NCBI GenBank assembly: GCA_022749755.1
Contig: CM040442.1
Location: forward strand, 7,724,457 to 7,788,456
Direction of reading: 5' to 3'
Origin: Azadirachta indica
Lineage: Eukaryota > Streptophyta > Magnoliopsida > Sapindales > Meliaceae
DNA length: 64,000 nucleotides
In this document: one piece after another, positions 37,324 to 49,956 of the stretch
Numbering within the stretch: position 1 is the stretch's first letter
Layout of the letters: every line of letters begins with the position of its first letter
Position numbers and translations under genes: made by a program
The notes under the pieces: generated by a model
What the model was told of the DNA's origin: nothing
Seen by the model: the letters and a program-made list of their open reading frames with translations, nothing else
Database searches by the model: none

Positions 37324-37417
37324 ATTTAAAGCGAATAATATTTATTCAGTTATTAAACTCGAGTTTATGCATTTAAAGCGGATAATATTTGTTCAGTTGT
37401 TAGACAAGTAAAATGAT
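37324..37417 (+). repeat. 47-bp tandem duplication
   Basis: The unit at 37324-37370 begins ATTTAAAGCGAATAATATTT. A second, diverged copy begins at 37371 with ATTTAAAGCGGATAATATTT and weakens after about 35 bp. Confidence 0.75.
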
Positions 37418-37794
37418 TGATATTGGTGTTGAATATTGAGGTGCATTGAAATGGATGTGTCATGTAATATATTGACAAGAGAGTTAAGGAAGTTTGGTCC
37501 ACCACAGAGAGATGTAGTTATTAGGGTAGTTCAAATTCACCAAATTGTTTCAATTTCATTTTTGAAAAAGCAGATGATCGCTCCTCCATTTTCGGTTGGT
37601 TATTGTTGAATGTTGACTATACCAATAATGTCTCTTTCACACCATCAATAGATAAAGCCAATCCAATCACCACCATTAATTTATTTCCGCCAGTTTACTG
37701 TTAATCATTCAATCATTAATTCAAGTATTCCATCTGGGTATTTTGTACATCCCCTAAAATTAAATTTAGAGATTAATATAAGCACAATTATTAA

Positions 37795-37974
37795 CTCTTT
37801 AACTTTACATATTATTTATATTATTTATAGAGAGTTAGACTCAAATATTTTTAATAGATAAAATTAAATTTGATATATAAAATTAAGATACATATCATAT
37901 TCAACCTCAATGATTAAAAGTGTTTAAATTGAATAGTATATAAATAGTGTGAAAAAATATGTGATATTAAGAGG
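37795..37974. mobile_element. MITE-like hairpin of about 180 bp
   Basis: The left arm starts CTCTTTAACTTTACATATTA. The reverse complement of the right arm starts CCTCTTAATATCACATATTT. Both continue with a matching TATTTATA block and TTTTTAAT segments to a centre near 37884. Non-coding. Confidence 0.55.
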
Positions 37975-38314
37975 TCATTGGCTCATTATATATATAGATA
38001 TATATATACGATAAATCAATAGTTCTATAAAATTACACATAATTTTATATTGTTGATAATTGAATATAAATATTTTTAACAATTAAGATTAAATCTGAAA
38101 TATGTAATTAATATATAATTAATGTACTATAATTTTTGTATATATTGAATTTGAGTTGTTGGAGGTATTTAGATATAATAGTAAATAAAATAGTATTAAA
38201 ATACATATAATCTTCTGAAACTGTTAATTCTCCATATATATATATATATTATGCTTCACATAATTAACTAAAATGAGTTTTAATTAAGTGATAGGTTTTG
38301 GGTTATTCCAATAA

Positions 38315-39749
38315 AATATATGTATTTTTATTTGTGAAACCTTCCGTAATTGTGCTTGCAAAGTTTAAGGACAAACTTACAACGGGTGAATTGTCTACTT
38401 TAATTATTAAACGAATTCGATTTCTGACCCTAATACGTGAAACAAATGACATGGAACATTAAAATTTAAAAATTATAAACTTGTAATATGTTTCAAGTCA
38501 ACATATTAAACATTAACATGTATGATGTTGATTATTAAATTTTTATTATATTATTATAAAAAAGTCAAGCTTCAAGCCAACAAAAACAATTGCTTTCAAC
38601 ACAATGTGTAAACAGGCGACAGTCTAACAGAAGTTTCTTTACTTTCAAAGCAACTTCAAAAATATTTCAACTTCGCTATTCATTTTCTAAGCAAAAACGA
38701 TAGGAACACAGTAATGTTTCCATATTTTATTTTCGAAAACAAATGTATATTTAGAGAAATGACATCAGTTCAGTTCACTTTGCAGAAAGAACTTCAAAAT
38801 TACATTTGCATACATTAGAGAAAAGTATTTATACAAAGTCTTCAGCATACAGCAAGAGCCACTAAAATAGATACATTCCATTGCTGCGTATAGAAATTTC
38901 TTAACTGCAGTGCAACCTTATTGGTAGAGTATACAAGCAAACTGATAAGGTATACGTACCTTCACAGGCTTCACTTGTGTAAATCTACGCACGCACAGTG
39001 CAAGATCAAGCCTCACATTCAGTGTGGAGTGCCCTACACTTGGTGGGAGATCTGCAGGGCTCAAACACATGCCCTCCTTAAGAGGGCATGTGTTTTTCGA
39101 CAGCCTGGGTGGCGACATAGCACCTAATTTAATTGGTCACTTCTTGACTTTGACATTAGGAAAGAGCCATCTAACTAATGACAGAGTACCATAAGTTAGT
39201 GGTAATGTTCAGCAAATATAATTTGCAGGGTGCAGCACTGGTGCACCAAATCACCTATATCGTGGCAACATTTGTGTCTCTGGGTCATTATTCAATCAGC
39301 AAAAGTGTAATGGTAAGCAATCTAAAAATGCGAAAAGATTCCATCAACTATTTCTCAAGGAGAGAGCATTACATTAATAGTTAATAATGCCTCTACTATG
39401 CAATTAATTAGTCAAAAGTTGATGATTAAGTAGGGAAAGTAAAATTATTGACGAGCGAAGATAACATTTCACTTGCAATAGAAAGAACGCAGGTTCACGG
39501 GTTAAACAGCAAAACTAAACTAGTCTAGATCCATCCCATTCCCAACCAGATTGGAACCACAGCCACAACCAAAGCTCTAAAACTTAAGAAACCCTTCTGC
39601 GAAACATAGGAGCTGGAGCAGAATCTGAGGAGGAATGATTAGCAGCAATGGCAGCTGTTGGTGGTGAGGCCAGAGTATGAATAAGAACAGCAACTTTCAT
39701 GCCATTGAAGCACTGATCATCCTTATCACAGATTTCAGCCGATTTAGGT

Positions 39750-39784
<35 letters not shown>

Positions 39785-39820
39785 GAAGGCTAGTGCCCTT
39801 TCTCTTAAAATCCTAAGTTA
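38315..39820. repeat. Segmental duplicate A (partial phytocyanin 3' end plus flank)
   Basis: About 1.5 kb similar to 40035-41500 (copy B) over its whole length. From about 38840 onward it is also similar to 44720-45650, the 3' end and downstream flank of the intact phytocyanin gene. Shared landmarks are the CATTCCATTGCTGC block, a CACCAAATCACCTAT block, and the exon end TAGTCTAGATCCATCCC. Near its right end it has a poly-A tract with AAAAG repeats at 39751-39786. Confidence 0.85.
39525..39749 (-). pseudogene. Phytocyanin (early-nodulin-like) last-exon fragment, copy A, frameshifted
   Basis: Reads ICDKDDQCFNGMKVAVLIHT, then a Ser/Pro/Ala-rich tail ending APMFRRRVS and a stop. Against the intact gene (APMFSQKGLL) one T is missing after ATGTT, so the frame shifts and the hydrophobic GPI-signal region is lost. 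No first exon or signal peptide lies upstream on this strand, so it is a broken partial copy. Confidence 0.8.
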
Positions 39821-40034
39821 GAATTCTTTTTAAAGAAAATTTAAGACATTAAATATCGTTTGAAAATTTTACTTATTAAATAAAATATGTAAATAAAACT
39901 ATTTAACTAGATTACATATTCAATTTATATTATTATAAATAATATTAAATTTATTAAATATTTAGTATATATATGTGTGTATATATATATATAATTATAA
40001 TATTATTAAACCTTATGAAAATATTTAACTAATA

Positions 40035-41500
40035 TATATATACGTATTTTTATTTTTTGTAAAACCTATAGGTAATTTTGCTTGCAAAGTTTAAGAGCAA
40101 AATCATAACGGCTTGTTTACTTTAATCATTAAACTACTTTTGATTTTGACCCTGATATGGGAAACCAATTACATGGAAATTAAAATTTAAAAATTGTAAA
40201 CTTACAATTTGTTTCGAGTTAACAAATTAAACCTTAATACGTGATGTTGATTATTAAATTTTTATTATATTATTTAAAAATATATTTTAAAAAAAAGGAG
40301 AAAAGTCAAGCTTCAAGCCAAGAAAAACAACGTTCAGCAGATTGTCGATTGCTTCAATACAAAATGTGTAAACAGGCGACGGTCTAACAGAAGTTTCTTT
40401 ACTTTCAAAGCAACACAGAAATATTTCCATATTCTGTTTTTAAAACAAATTTATATTTAGAGAAATGAAATCAGTTCAGTTCGTATTTCAGAAAGAACTT
40501 CAAAAATACATTTGCATACATTAGAGAAATGTATTTATACAATGTCTTCAGCATACAGCAACAGCGAACTGCCACTAAAATAGATGCATTCCATTGCTGC
40601 ATATAGAAATTTCTTAACTGTAGTGTAACCTTTTCGATAAACGTATTCCAGCAAACTGATAAGGTATACATACCTTCAAAGTGTAAATCTATGCACATAT
40701 AGTGCAAGATCACGCCCCACATTCAGTGGGGAGTGCCCAACACTTGGTGGGAGATCTGTTGGGCTAGAACACATGCCCTCCTTAAGAGCCTGGGTAGCGA
40801 CATAACATCTAATTTGATTGTTCACTTCTGGACTTTTTCACTAGGGAAGAGATATCTAACTTGTGAGAGAGTACCATAAGATAGTGGTAATGTTCAGGAA
40901 ATAATGTGCAATGATGCTGCACCAAATCACCTATTGTGGCAACATTGAGTCTATAAGTCATTATTCAATCTGCAAAAGTGTATTGGTAAGCAATCTGGAA
41001 ATGAGAAAGGATTCCATCAACCATTTCTCAAGGAGACAGCATTACATTAATAGTTAGGAATGTCTCTAGTATGCAATTAATTACTCAAAAGCTGATGATT
41101 AAGTAGGATGAAGGAGAATTTAGCAAAGTAAAATCATTGACGAGCAAAGATAATATTACACTTGCAGTAGAAAGAACGCAGGTTCACTGTGTTAAACAGC
41201 AAAACTAAACTAGTCTAGATCCATCCCATTCCCAACCAGATTGGAACCGCAGCCGCAACCAAAGCTCTAAAAATTAACAAACCCTTCTGCACAAACATAG
41301 GAGCATCAACGAAATCTGAGGAGGATTGATTAGCAGCAATGGCAGCTGTTGGTGGTGAGGGCAGAGGATGAACAAGAACAGAAACTTTCATGCCATTGAA
41401 GCACTTTTCATCCTCATCACAGATTTCAGCCGATTTAGAAAAAAGGAAAAAAAAAAAAAAGAAAAAACGCTAGTGCGCTTTCTCTTAAAATCTTCTGCTT
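40035..41500. repeat. Segmental duplicate B (partial phytocyanin 3' end plus flank)
   Basis: Second copy of the unit in 38315-39820, about 1.72 kb downstream in the same orientation, with many small indels and substitutions. It ends just before the last exon of the F-box gene. The poly-A tract after the exon fragment (41443-41467) is shared with copy A but absent from the intact locus. Confidence 0.85.
41215..41439 (-). pseudogene. Phytocyanin last-exon fragment, copy B, frame still open
   Basis: Reads SAEICDEDEKCFNGMKVSVL, then a Ser/Pro/Ala-rich linker, DAPMFVQKGLLIFRALVAAA and WLGMGWI before the stop, with no frame break. It matches the C-terminal 70 or so residues of the intact phytocyanin, including the GPI-type hydrophobic tail. 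Upstream of the CFNGMK core it diverges (SAEICDEDE instead of RYYFICGNG) and runs into poly-A, and the first exon is missing. It is treated as a gene fragment. Confidence 0.75.
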
Positions 41501-41578
41501 CCATCTTGATTGCTCTGCTAATTTGGCTTTGCTTGATTGCTAGAACTGCATGATTTCCATGTGTTGGTGGAATAAGGG

Positions 41579-43481
41579 TCAGTCATACTCAGTTATGTTT
41601 GAGACTTTGGAAACTGCAAGGCCATCAATCTTCTCCAGAATATTTTTGCCCTCAAACACACACCTTTTCACTTCTCTTCTTCTCCGAATTTGACGAGTAG
41701 CATTATACTTCTCAATATATGTACTTGTAATCTCAATATCAACCTTCTCTATGCAATGCTCCCAACACAATACCACCGGCAGGAATTTACAGCATCTTGC
41801 AATCTCTCCTTCATAAACAGGCGGCTGCTTATACGAAAACTGAAATGAAATACGAGTAAATGAAAGTAAATTACTAGGTAATCAAAGTTTTACTGCGTGT
41901 AGTAGAAACAATAAATAGAAATAGAATCGTCACAGTGTTTATCAGGTCTTGAAATTTCACAAGTTGAAAAAGAAAAAATTGAATACCTGAAAATGAAACT
42001 TCTTATCGTCATGATATTCTAAACATATAGTCTCAGCATGAGGTGAAATCCAGAGCAAAAAATCTACAACTCTTGCAAGTGCATACATATTTAATTTAAA
42101 TAAATCTGCTGTAAAATTGATATGCTTGACACCAGACAGCGGGGGAGTTAAGACTTGCCTCAGTTCTCCGGGAAAATGCACATACTTTAAAGTAGAAACA
42201 AAACAGGTTAGAACTCTGGCATGTAATATAATATAATATAAAGATAGAGAATAAACATACCTCCCAACAGTGGCTCCTCAAATTTAGCACTTGAGAATAT
42301 TGACGGAACTTGGAAACTAGTTCAACGTATTTTACATACCATTCAGGTTCAACTTTCTGAGAAGACATAAAGATATGTCTAATCTTATAACAATAGAAAC
42401 CCAAATGTGCTTCTGACAGAGTCAAAGCAGCACCAGAAGAGAAGGATATTACATCACCCGAGTATATTAATATACTTAAATTTGGAGTCTCAATCACCAC
42501 TTCAACCAACTTTCTACATATCCAGATAGTCAAATACTTGAGACGACAACTTGCAATCTTCAAACTTTTTATGTTGTGACAATGATTTATAGTTAATTTT
42601 TTGAGGAGCAGAAGTCTGGAGATGTTGCTGCAGAGCCAATCATCTGTAACAGAACTTTTTACATCGGTCAAAAATAAGGAAGTGAGATTCTTACAAACAT
42701 CAAACTTGTATGGCATAGTGCCGCAAATAGAGAGCTGTGAACTGGCATTCAATGCATCAATCTCCAACTGTTTAAGTACACCACTATTCTGTAACCTAAT
42801 ATCTCTGAGTTTAGAAAGACCAAGCAACTTCAGACTTTTAAATCCGTGACATCCAGCAACTTCCAACTCCTCAAGCAAACCACAACCCAGAAATACATTT
42901 TTAATTACTTGATCATCGGCATACACATTATACAGATATAATTTCCTTAAATATAATTTCAGATCACTCCTTGGTAACTCCAATTTACATCCTTCTAACT
43001 TCAAGACCTCAATAGATTTTGAACATAAAACAACCGGAGGCAAATTATACCATTGAGCTTGGTTATCAAGCCACGCAAATTGGATGTGCTCAATTTGAAG
43101 TACCAGCTCTTTGACATTATTTTCGGTTGCATACGAAATACATCGATCTGCCAATTCCGAATCCCCCGTTCTGCTGAACGTCTTAAGCGTCATCTCCCTT
43201 ACACCGACCATATTTCTATGGCGAATTTGCAGAATTTGTTTCCAATACGGGCGGATTTCCAAAATATTTTTTGCCCTCGGAGAATCGAACTCATCAGGGA
43301 GATTGAACTCGTCAAATTCTAAAATCGGGAATGTAAGCCATGCCTGTCGCCATACTTTAGACAATACACTAGTTTGAACAACTTGTTTAAAGGGAAGGTA
43401 TGACATAATGTGTTGTAACAGCGGTTCCGGTAATGAAGATATCCTGTCCACTCTATCAATCCTCCTCTTTTTGTCCTCCAT
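41579..43481 (-). CDS. F-box/LRR-repeat (FBD-like) protein
   Basis: Likely substrate-recognition subunit of an SCF ubiquitin ligase. Exons in transcript order: 43481-42261, 42184-41987, 41839-41579; total 1680 nt, 559 aa plus stop, in frame. The start is the ATG at 43481 (MEDKKRRIDRVDRISSLPEP); an upstream GTG at 43493 is not used. The F-box spans residues about 12-58 (LPEPLLQHIMSYLPFKQVVQ, SVLSKVWRQAW). Degenerate leucine-rich repeats fill the middle (SIEVLKLEGCKL, LLEELEVAGCHGFKSLKLLG, LLLLKKLTINHCHNIKSLKI, LKYLTIWICRKLVEVVIETP). The C-terminal exons resemble the FBD-containing end of such proteins. Large plant F-box families make exact orthology unknowable here. The second intron acceptor (TTTAAAG) is weaker than the others. 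Confidence 0.85.
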
Positions 43482-44719
43482 AATATCAACCACAGCTTAA
43501 TCCTGAAACATGAGTCAATTAATTATTATGCTAATTAGTTATAGCCTATAACAACTTTAGATTCTTCTTTTAGCATATTAGAAAGATTTAGGCAACGACA
43601 GCATCAGTTTAGTTCAAACTTTAACAATGTTAGAAAAAAAAAAAAAAATATTAAAGCATAGCGGATATAACAAGTCACTGAAATCCAAAGAGCGGAGAGA
43701 GGAGTAACAGGTATTAACTTTTCACCCTTTTTTTAAACAGTCGATCTGTAATTAAATATTTGGTTTATGAAATCCGAAGCCGAAACCAAAAAGGAAAAGG
43801 AATGGAATTGCAATCAAGGGAGGAATTCCAAAACAAAGAGGAATTAAAAGGGTAATAACGTGCTAGTCCCTTGACTCTACGGAAATCACACATTTTTTTA
43901 ACGTCATTCAATGACTTCACGTCTACCACTATTAAAAATTTGAGAGTAAAATATGCATTTTTTTTTTCCGTTTTCTTTTCGGAAGAAATTATTGCTTTAA
44001 TATTACAAAATAAAAAATATTACTTTAATATTCTAAAAGGGTAGTGTTTTTGTTTCTTAGATGAGCACAAAACGATTAAACTTCACCGGGTACATGAAAT
44101 TGCACAGTTTACATAATAAATAAAAAATTTCTGATGCAATTTTTAATATGTCAAGACTATATCAAGATATTTGTTTAAGTGAAATATGTCATTTAAGATC
44201 TTTTCTTTTAGCTGCATTTTAAGTATAATTATTTAAATATTTAAAAATTATTTATTTTTTTTTAATTTTTATCTGAATATTTATTAAAAATATCTAAATA
44301 TAATTAAATTAAAAATTTTAATTTAAATCTAAATTGATAAACATATAAATAATTTAAATTTTTATTCGTCAATAATATATTATATATGCCAACAACAAAT
44401 TCAGATTTCAATCAAATTTAGATTTTAAATTAAAAAAAAAAACTACTTAAGTGTTAAGAAGTTGTCTTGGAAAATTAGATAACAAGATTAGGCTTAACTA
44501 AACCAAACCAAACATAACAACTTTAGTTTCATTCATTTTTATTTTTTAAAACCCTCGGTTAGGATTGAATTCGGTTAAAAATCAAACATAAATTTTTAAA
44601 ATTTATAAAATCATAAATAAAGAGAAAATTTATAAAACATTACATAAATTTATAGAAAAATGAGAAGTTTTACAAATTTTGTTGCTCTCTCTAATGTCTA
44701 TAAACTTTAAGAGCTTATG
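43482..44719. other. Intergenic region upstream of the F-box gene
   Basis: Promoter and leader of the F-box gene, then AT-rich sequence with no coding signal seen. Confidence 0.6.
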
Positions 44720-45434
44720 TGAAAATAGATACATTCAGCATACAGCAACAGCAAGCTGCCCCTAAAATAGATACATTCCATTGCTGCATATAGAAAATTC
44801 TTAGCTAGAGTGTAACCTTGATTCAAGCAAACTGCTAAGGTGTACATACCCTCTCTTGTGTAACGTAAATCCCATGAGAAATCGATGAGAGACAATAGAC
44901 GTGAGCTTGGAACACCGACCCTTACTTTGATATTATAAACAACGGCTCAAAGTTAAGAGTAAAATCTAAAACATTAGTATTTAAAGTCAAGTTTTGGACA
45001 TAGCACCTAATTTGATTGTTTACTTCCTGACTTTTTCACTAGGAAAGCGCTGATTACCAATTTCTACCTTCACTTGTGTAGAAAATGATATTGAAAAACC
45101 ATTTTGAATACATCAGCTATCTAAACTCTGATAGAATGCCATAAGTTAGTGGTAATGGTTCAGGAAATAATGTGCAGCAATAGTGCACCAAATCACCTAT
45201 TGTGGCAACATTACTCAATCTGTAAAAGTGTAATGGTGAGCAATCTAAAAATGAGAAAGGATTCCATCAACCATTTCTCAAGGAGAAAGCATTACACTTG
45301 ATAGTCAAAAGGTGATGATTAAGTAGGATGAAGCAGCATTTAGCAAAGTAAAATCACTGACAAGCAAAGATAACATTACATTTGCAGTAGAAAGAATGCA
45401 GGTTCACAGGGTTAAACAGAAAAACTAAACTAGT
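44720..45434. repeat. Downstream flank of the phytocyanin gene, parent-like copy C of the duplicated unit
   Basis: Similar to 38840-39524 and 40545-41214. It shares the CATACAGCAACAGC, CATTCCATTGCTGCATATAG, AAATCACCTATTGTGGCAAC and GAAAGCATTACA blocks. It includes the 3' UTR of the intact phytocyanin gene. Confidence 0.8.
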
Positions 45435-46781
45435 CTAGATCCATCCCAATCCCAACCAGATTGGAACCACAGCCACAGCCACAACCAAAGCTCTAAAACT
45501 TAACAAACCCTTCTGCGAAAACATAGGAGCTGCAGCGGAATCTGAGGAGGACTGATTAGCAGCAATGGCAGCTGTTGGTGGCGAGGGCAGTGGATGAACA
45601 AGAACAGAAACTTTCATGCCATTGAAGCACTGGCCATTCCCACAAATGAAGTAGTACCTCTTGGCCTTGTTCAGAAGTATGAAATCTTTGCCACTGCTCC
45701 AGTTGCCTAGTGCTCCTTCTGTTGTGCAGTTGTCATACCCACTTTGGTTCACCATAAAAACATTGTATTGAGTCTTTTGGTACCTAAATGCTGCCATTAG
45801 AACACAAAATCATATAAGATACAAAAACATTGAACTTGCTACTCAAAAGATACAAAAACATTGTATTCATTGCTTGTGAGTCTAAGTTTGATTCTTACAA
45901 CTCCAAAAGAAAACGAACACTATGCTCTGATTTATTTCACAATAATTTATCTATGCCTGGACTCTTGAAACACAATATTATTAAAGTTGAAAAAAAGTAA
46001 TGTAGGAGCAAAATTTCAAATAGAAGTTAATAAAAAATGAGTTAATTGTACAAGTTTCATTGTATAGAGGTTAACATTGAACCAGCAAGTCAATTATTTC
46101 ATTGCCACCCAATTTGGGTCAATTCTCAAAAAAAGATTTTCTTTTGAAAAGGAAAACAATTGCCTTATTGTCGCTCAGACTGTGATCTCTTTCCATTCAT
46201 CGTCCACAATTATAGCACCAGAAATAATGCAGTAGGAAAGAAAGTAAAAGAGGAGCAGTTTGAAACTTTGAGGTTACTTCACAAAATTGATAGTCAACTT
46301 AGTAAATTTTATTCTATGGGATTAACCGTTTAATCAATTTTCATCATATAAAACACAGAGCCAAATGGGTTTTGAAATTTTTAACAGAAACTTTGAATTC
46401 GCAACAGATCCAGGGCAAATATATCATAAAGTTCAGTTTTTCATACACACAGCCATCTCTCCTCTCCCCTTCTCCATCAAAGAACAAGAACACTAACGAA
46501 TCAACTTGCAGCAAGCACAGACAAGAAAACTTTTCAAGAATAGATCCAAGTAATGCAAATGTGTACAAGTAAACGCAAGAGACAAAGAGATTACAGATGA
46601 GGTCATTGACATAGAAGGTCTGGTTATTGGCCCAGAGAGTGTAGTTGATGCCAGGGTTCCAGCCTTTGTTAGCACCAACAATGTGGTCAGTGGCGGTAAC
46701 TGTGGGGGTGATGAAGAAGAAGATAAGGCCCAAAATGCTGCAGAAAATGAGGCGGTGGCGAACGGCGCCTGAGCTGGACAT
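45435..46781 (-). CDS. Early-nodulin-like phytocyanin (lamin-like), secreted and probably GPI-anchored
   Basis: Extracellular or plasma-membrane-attached cupredoxin-fold protein; family members act at the cell surface and wall. Two exons, 46781-46595 and 45790-45435, 543 nt, 180 aa plus stop. Signal peptide about 1-30 (LIFCSILGLIFFFITPTVTA). The cupredoxin domain follows: DHIVGANKGWNPGINYTLWA, SFRYQKTQYNVFMV, GYDNCTTEG, KRYYFICGNGQCFNGMKVSV. Then comes a Ser/Pro/Ala linker at about 131-153 and a hydrophobic C-terminus (FRALVVAVAVVPIWLGLGWI) typical of a GPI signal. The two copper-binding His positions are Asn72 and Gln116 here, while Cys112 and Met121 remain, so it probably does not bind type-1 copper, as in early-nodulin-like proteins. 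The intron (45791-46594) is GT-AG. Its 3' part is the source type for the two partial copies at 38-41 kb. Confidence 0.93.
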
Positions 46782-49700
46782 TGTGGAGAGTTCACTGGTA
46801 GCCCTGTGGTTGGTGGCTGTCTGCTTGCCTCTGCTCCTGCTTTGCTCTCTGTCTTTCTGCCTACGATAGTAAGACTGAGCCAGTGCTGATTTTGGGGTTA
46901 TTTTCGTATTACCCCTTTAGTTTTTGATAATTTAAATATTAAATCACATATCTTTAACAATTTTTATCCCATCCCAAAATCATTAGATCCTTTTGTGAAC
47001 ATTAAACATAAGTAGAGTAAATTAGCTTTTTTATATAATATTTAAGAATATTTCTATTTTTCCTTTTTTAATTACAATTATCCAATCTTATTTATCTACT
47101 ATTTTATTTCAAATAAAAACAATTAACTATGTCATTTTAATAGTAAAACCCATAATAATTTAGTGGTTAACACGAAATTATGAATAATATTTTAAAATTA
47201 TTTAAATTTATATAAAAATACATTGGTACATGAAATAAGAGTAAAAAATAATGAATAAAAATTTAATTAGTTTTATTCATTTGTATAAAAAGATTTATTT
47301 TAATTAATTTGAAAGTGGTCAATTATTACTACTAACAAAGAATGTTAAAAGTTTAGTGTAAATATTAATATTTTAAAAGTATTTGTATAATTTGAATATT
47401 ATTGAAATATGAAGGGTCACTATAAAATTAACTGTTTTTAGATTTTTTTTTATTCTAAAATCGATGACAGTGTGACCGGATACTATTAGAAATTAGCAGA
47501 CTCGGCCCCAGACAATTACGGAAGGGAGATCCACTATTACAGTATTATTTTAAAGCCTCATTTTTAAATAATTATTTATTTTTATTTTTATTTTTATTTA
47601 TTGAGAACAAGGGTCATCCTTATCAACATCACATATGTAGGGAATTTTGTGGGACCTGATGTGGTCAAAATTAGATCAAACCTTTCAAAATCATTAGCTC
47701 TTCTGATGACTTAATTTTTTCAATATTTTTGCACTCATAATCATAATTGTTAATATGTAATTAAGGAAGAAATAATTTGATTTTGGGCCACAAAATATGT
47801 ATTATGTGACAACTAAAAGTGGGATTACACAAAATACCAAATCGAATCCAAATTTAACTTAATTTTGAATTAAGAATTAGAATGAGTTAAATAAAATTTA
47901 AAAATAAAAGAATTTAAAAATAAAAGAATTAAATATTATAATTGTAATAATAATAAAACGTACCGACCAAATTTGATTAGACTCTATGAAAATTTAATTT
48001 TACTTTAATTTTTAAATTGAAATAAATTGAATTTCATTTAATTAAATTTGATTTTTTTTAAAAAGTCACGTCAACTCTATGTTGTCTCTCTTATTTACTT
48101 TTTAATAATTTTATTTGACACTAAAAGTTAATATTTCAATTTTAAACATAAAATTTAACATTTTTAATGTATTAAATTAATCAAATATGAAATTAATATT
48201 TCATAGATCCTTAATCACCTACATATAAGTGATAATAAAATAATACATCAAAGGATCCAACATGGGAATGAATGTTAGTCTATCCATCTACAAAGCCACA
48301 CGTATATTTTTTAAATGAATTAGTATTAATAAATAACTCTTATGTTTTCCTTTATTGCATACCAAATCTAACCTAACCTAACCAACTTGTCCGTTGGAGT
48401 GGCTCAAAGGTTAACCATTTCAAAGTTGACCAAGTTAGACAACTCGAGTCATTTCGGCCCATTAAACCCAATAAAGCGTGTTACCCAACCCAAACACTCG
48501 GGTCGGCCCAAAATAAATTATAGTCAGTGTTAAATTTGATAGTTGCTTCCGAATAAATTTTAATCACAAATTTTTATTTTATACTTAGCATTCAATTTGT
48601 AAAGAAAAATGTTTGCACTAGTTAGTGCTTTCTCAAAATCTAGAAAAATTAAAAATATATTTTTTAAAATCTCTGAAGAAACAAAACCCATTTAGCATTT
48701 ACCATCATTTAATTAATTTCAAAACCCAATATTTCTCTTCAAAGTAAAAAATAAAAAATAAAAAACCCATTTTAAATTAACAAATAGATAACAGAAACTT
48801 GATCACAATACCCAAATTTATAAATTAACGATTCTTGCTGAAGCACTAAATAAGTGTAATATAAAGTTTGAACTTGATTTGTTTGTTAAATAAATTGATT
48901 TTCCATGGAACTACCTAATATCAGATTAGTCTTAAATACACTGATGAATACAAAATCAATGAATGAATATGAACATGAATATGCAGTATTGTACGTTTAT
49001 TTTAACTAAGAAAAAAACGGTTGTTTAAAATTACGAATTAAGTCGATAACATTAATTCAGTAATTAAAATATTTATTTCGTGGACACCTGATTCGCCTTC
49101 TTCCCTCAGCTTCAACTCCGATCGAATTAGGGTTTGTTCAACGTTTCCCTCCTTTCATCTACTTCGATAATCCATTGATAACCTCCCACGTCTTACTTCG
49201 TAGCATTTGTTGTTCTTCTCTTCCCTCCTTTCGTGGCGGCTGCGCCAATAATCAAGTCCTCTTACCAATTTCAATTTAATATGAGTAAAATTTAAAACCC
49301 AAGCCTTGTAAATTGCTCCAAATAATTTAATGACTAGAACCAATTAACACTTGTAAACCTGGATTTTCTTTCTTGAAACTATATTGGTAACCGTTTTCTA
49401 GTTAATTAATTAACTGAACATATTTTTGTTGTTAACATAAACATTTAACAGAGAATTTTAAAGCATACAAGTTTAATTATGTTCATAGATTTAACATTGT
49501 CTCGTTATTCAAGGAATCTAACAACATTGTCTATTTACAAATTAAATAGGCAACTTTTTTTTTATTTAAAAAAAGAAAAAAGAAAATTGACAAGAAATGA
49601 GAAAGCAACTTTAATGGAAAACAAGAAAAAAAAACTACTGAGGAGAAAAATAAAAGATAACCTGACATAACACGTATAATTATTGAGGAACAATCATGAA

Positions 49701-49956
49701 TAAACCATCAAAGAAAAAGTTAGCGTTTAACAATATGAAAACTAAGAAGTCCAGCAGCATCATGAATTAGAAACTTCCAATAAATCACATAAATAGGTAT
49801 GTGCAATCAAGTGGAAATTGGAACAACCAGATCCCATATTAGCTCACAATCTGACAGGTTATATATATATGTATATATATAGAAAACTAATTAATACAGC
49901 AGAATAATTCTAACAAGGGCTTACAAGAAAATTAAGCATGAAACACAAAGTGTGCG
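46782..49956. other. Intergenic AT-rich region
   Basis: About 3.2 kb between the phytocyanin start and the end of the ankyrin locus. No gene supported. It has a 16-bp tandem duplication near 47906-47937 and one less AT-rich island at 49090-49265 that looks like a plant 5' UTR (contains TTAGGGTTT and C/T-rich stretches) without a following coding region. Confidence 0.55.

Larger units (their letters stand above)
36559..38314. other. Intergenic region downstream of the receptor-like kinase
   Basis: Holds the kinase 3' UTR (first few hundred bases) and then AT-rich non-coding sequence with a 47-bp tandem repeat and a hairpin element, annotated separately. Confidence 0.6.

Noticed and set aside
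38921..39384. Several 66-68 codon open frames in duplicate A
   Set aside because: The matching positions in copies B and C do not keep the frames, so they are chance frames in flank DNA.
43482..43493. Longer N-terminus for the F-box protein
   Set aside because: The extra codons start at GTG; the first ATG is at 43481.
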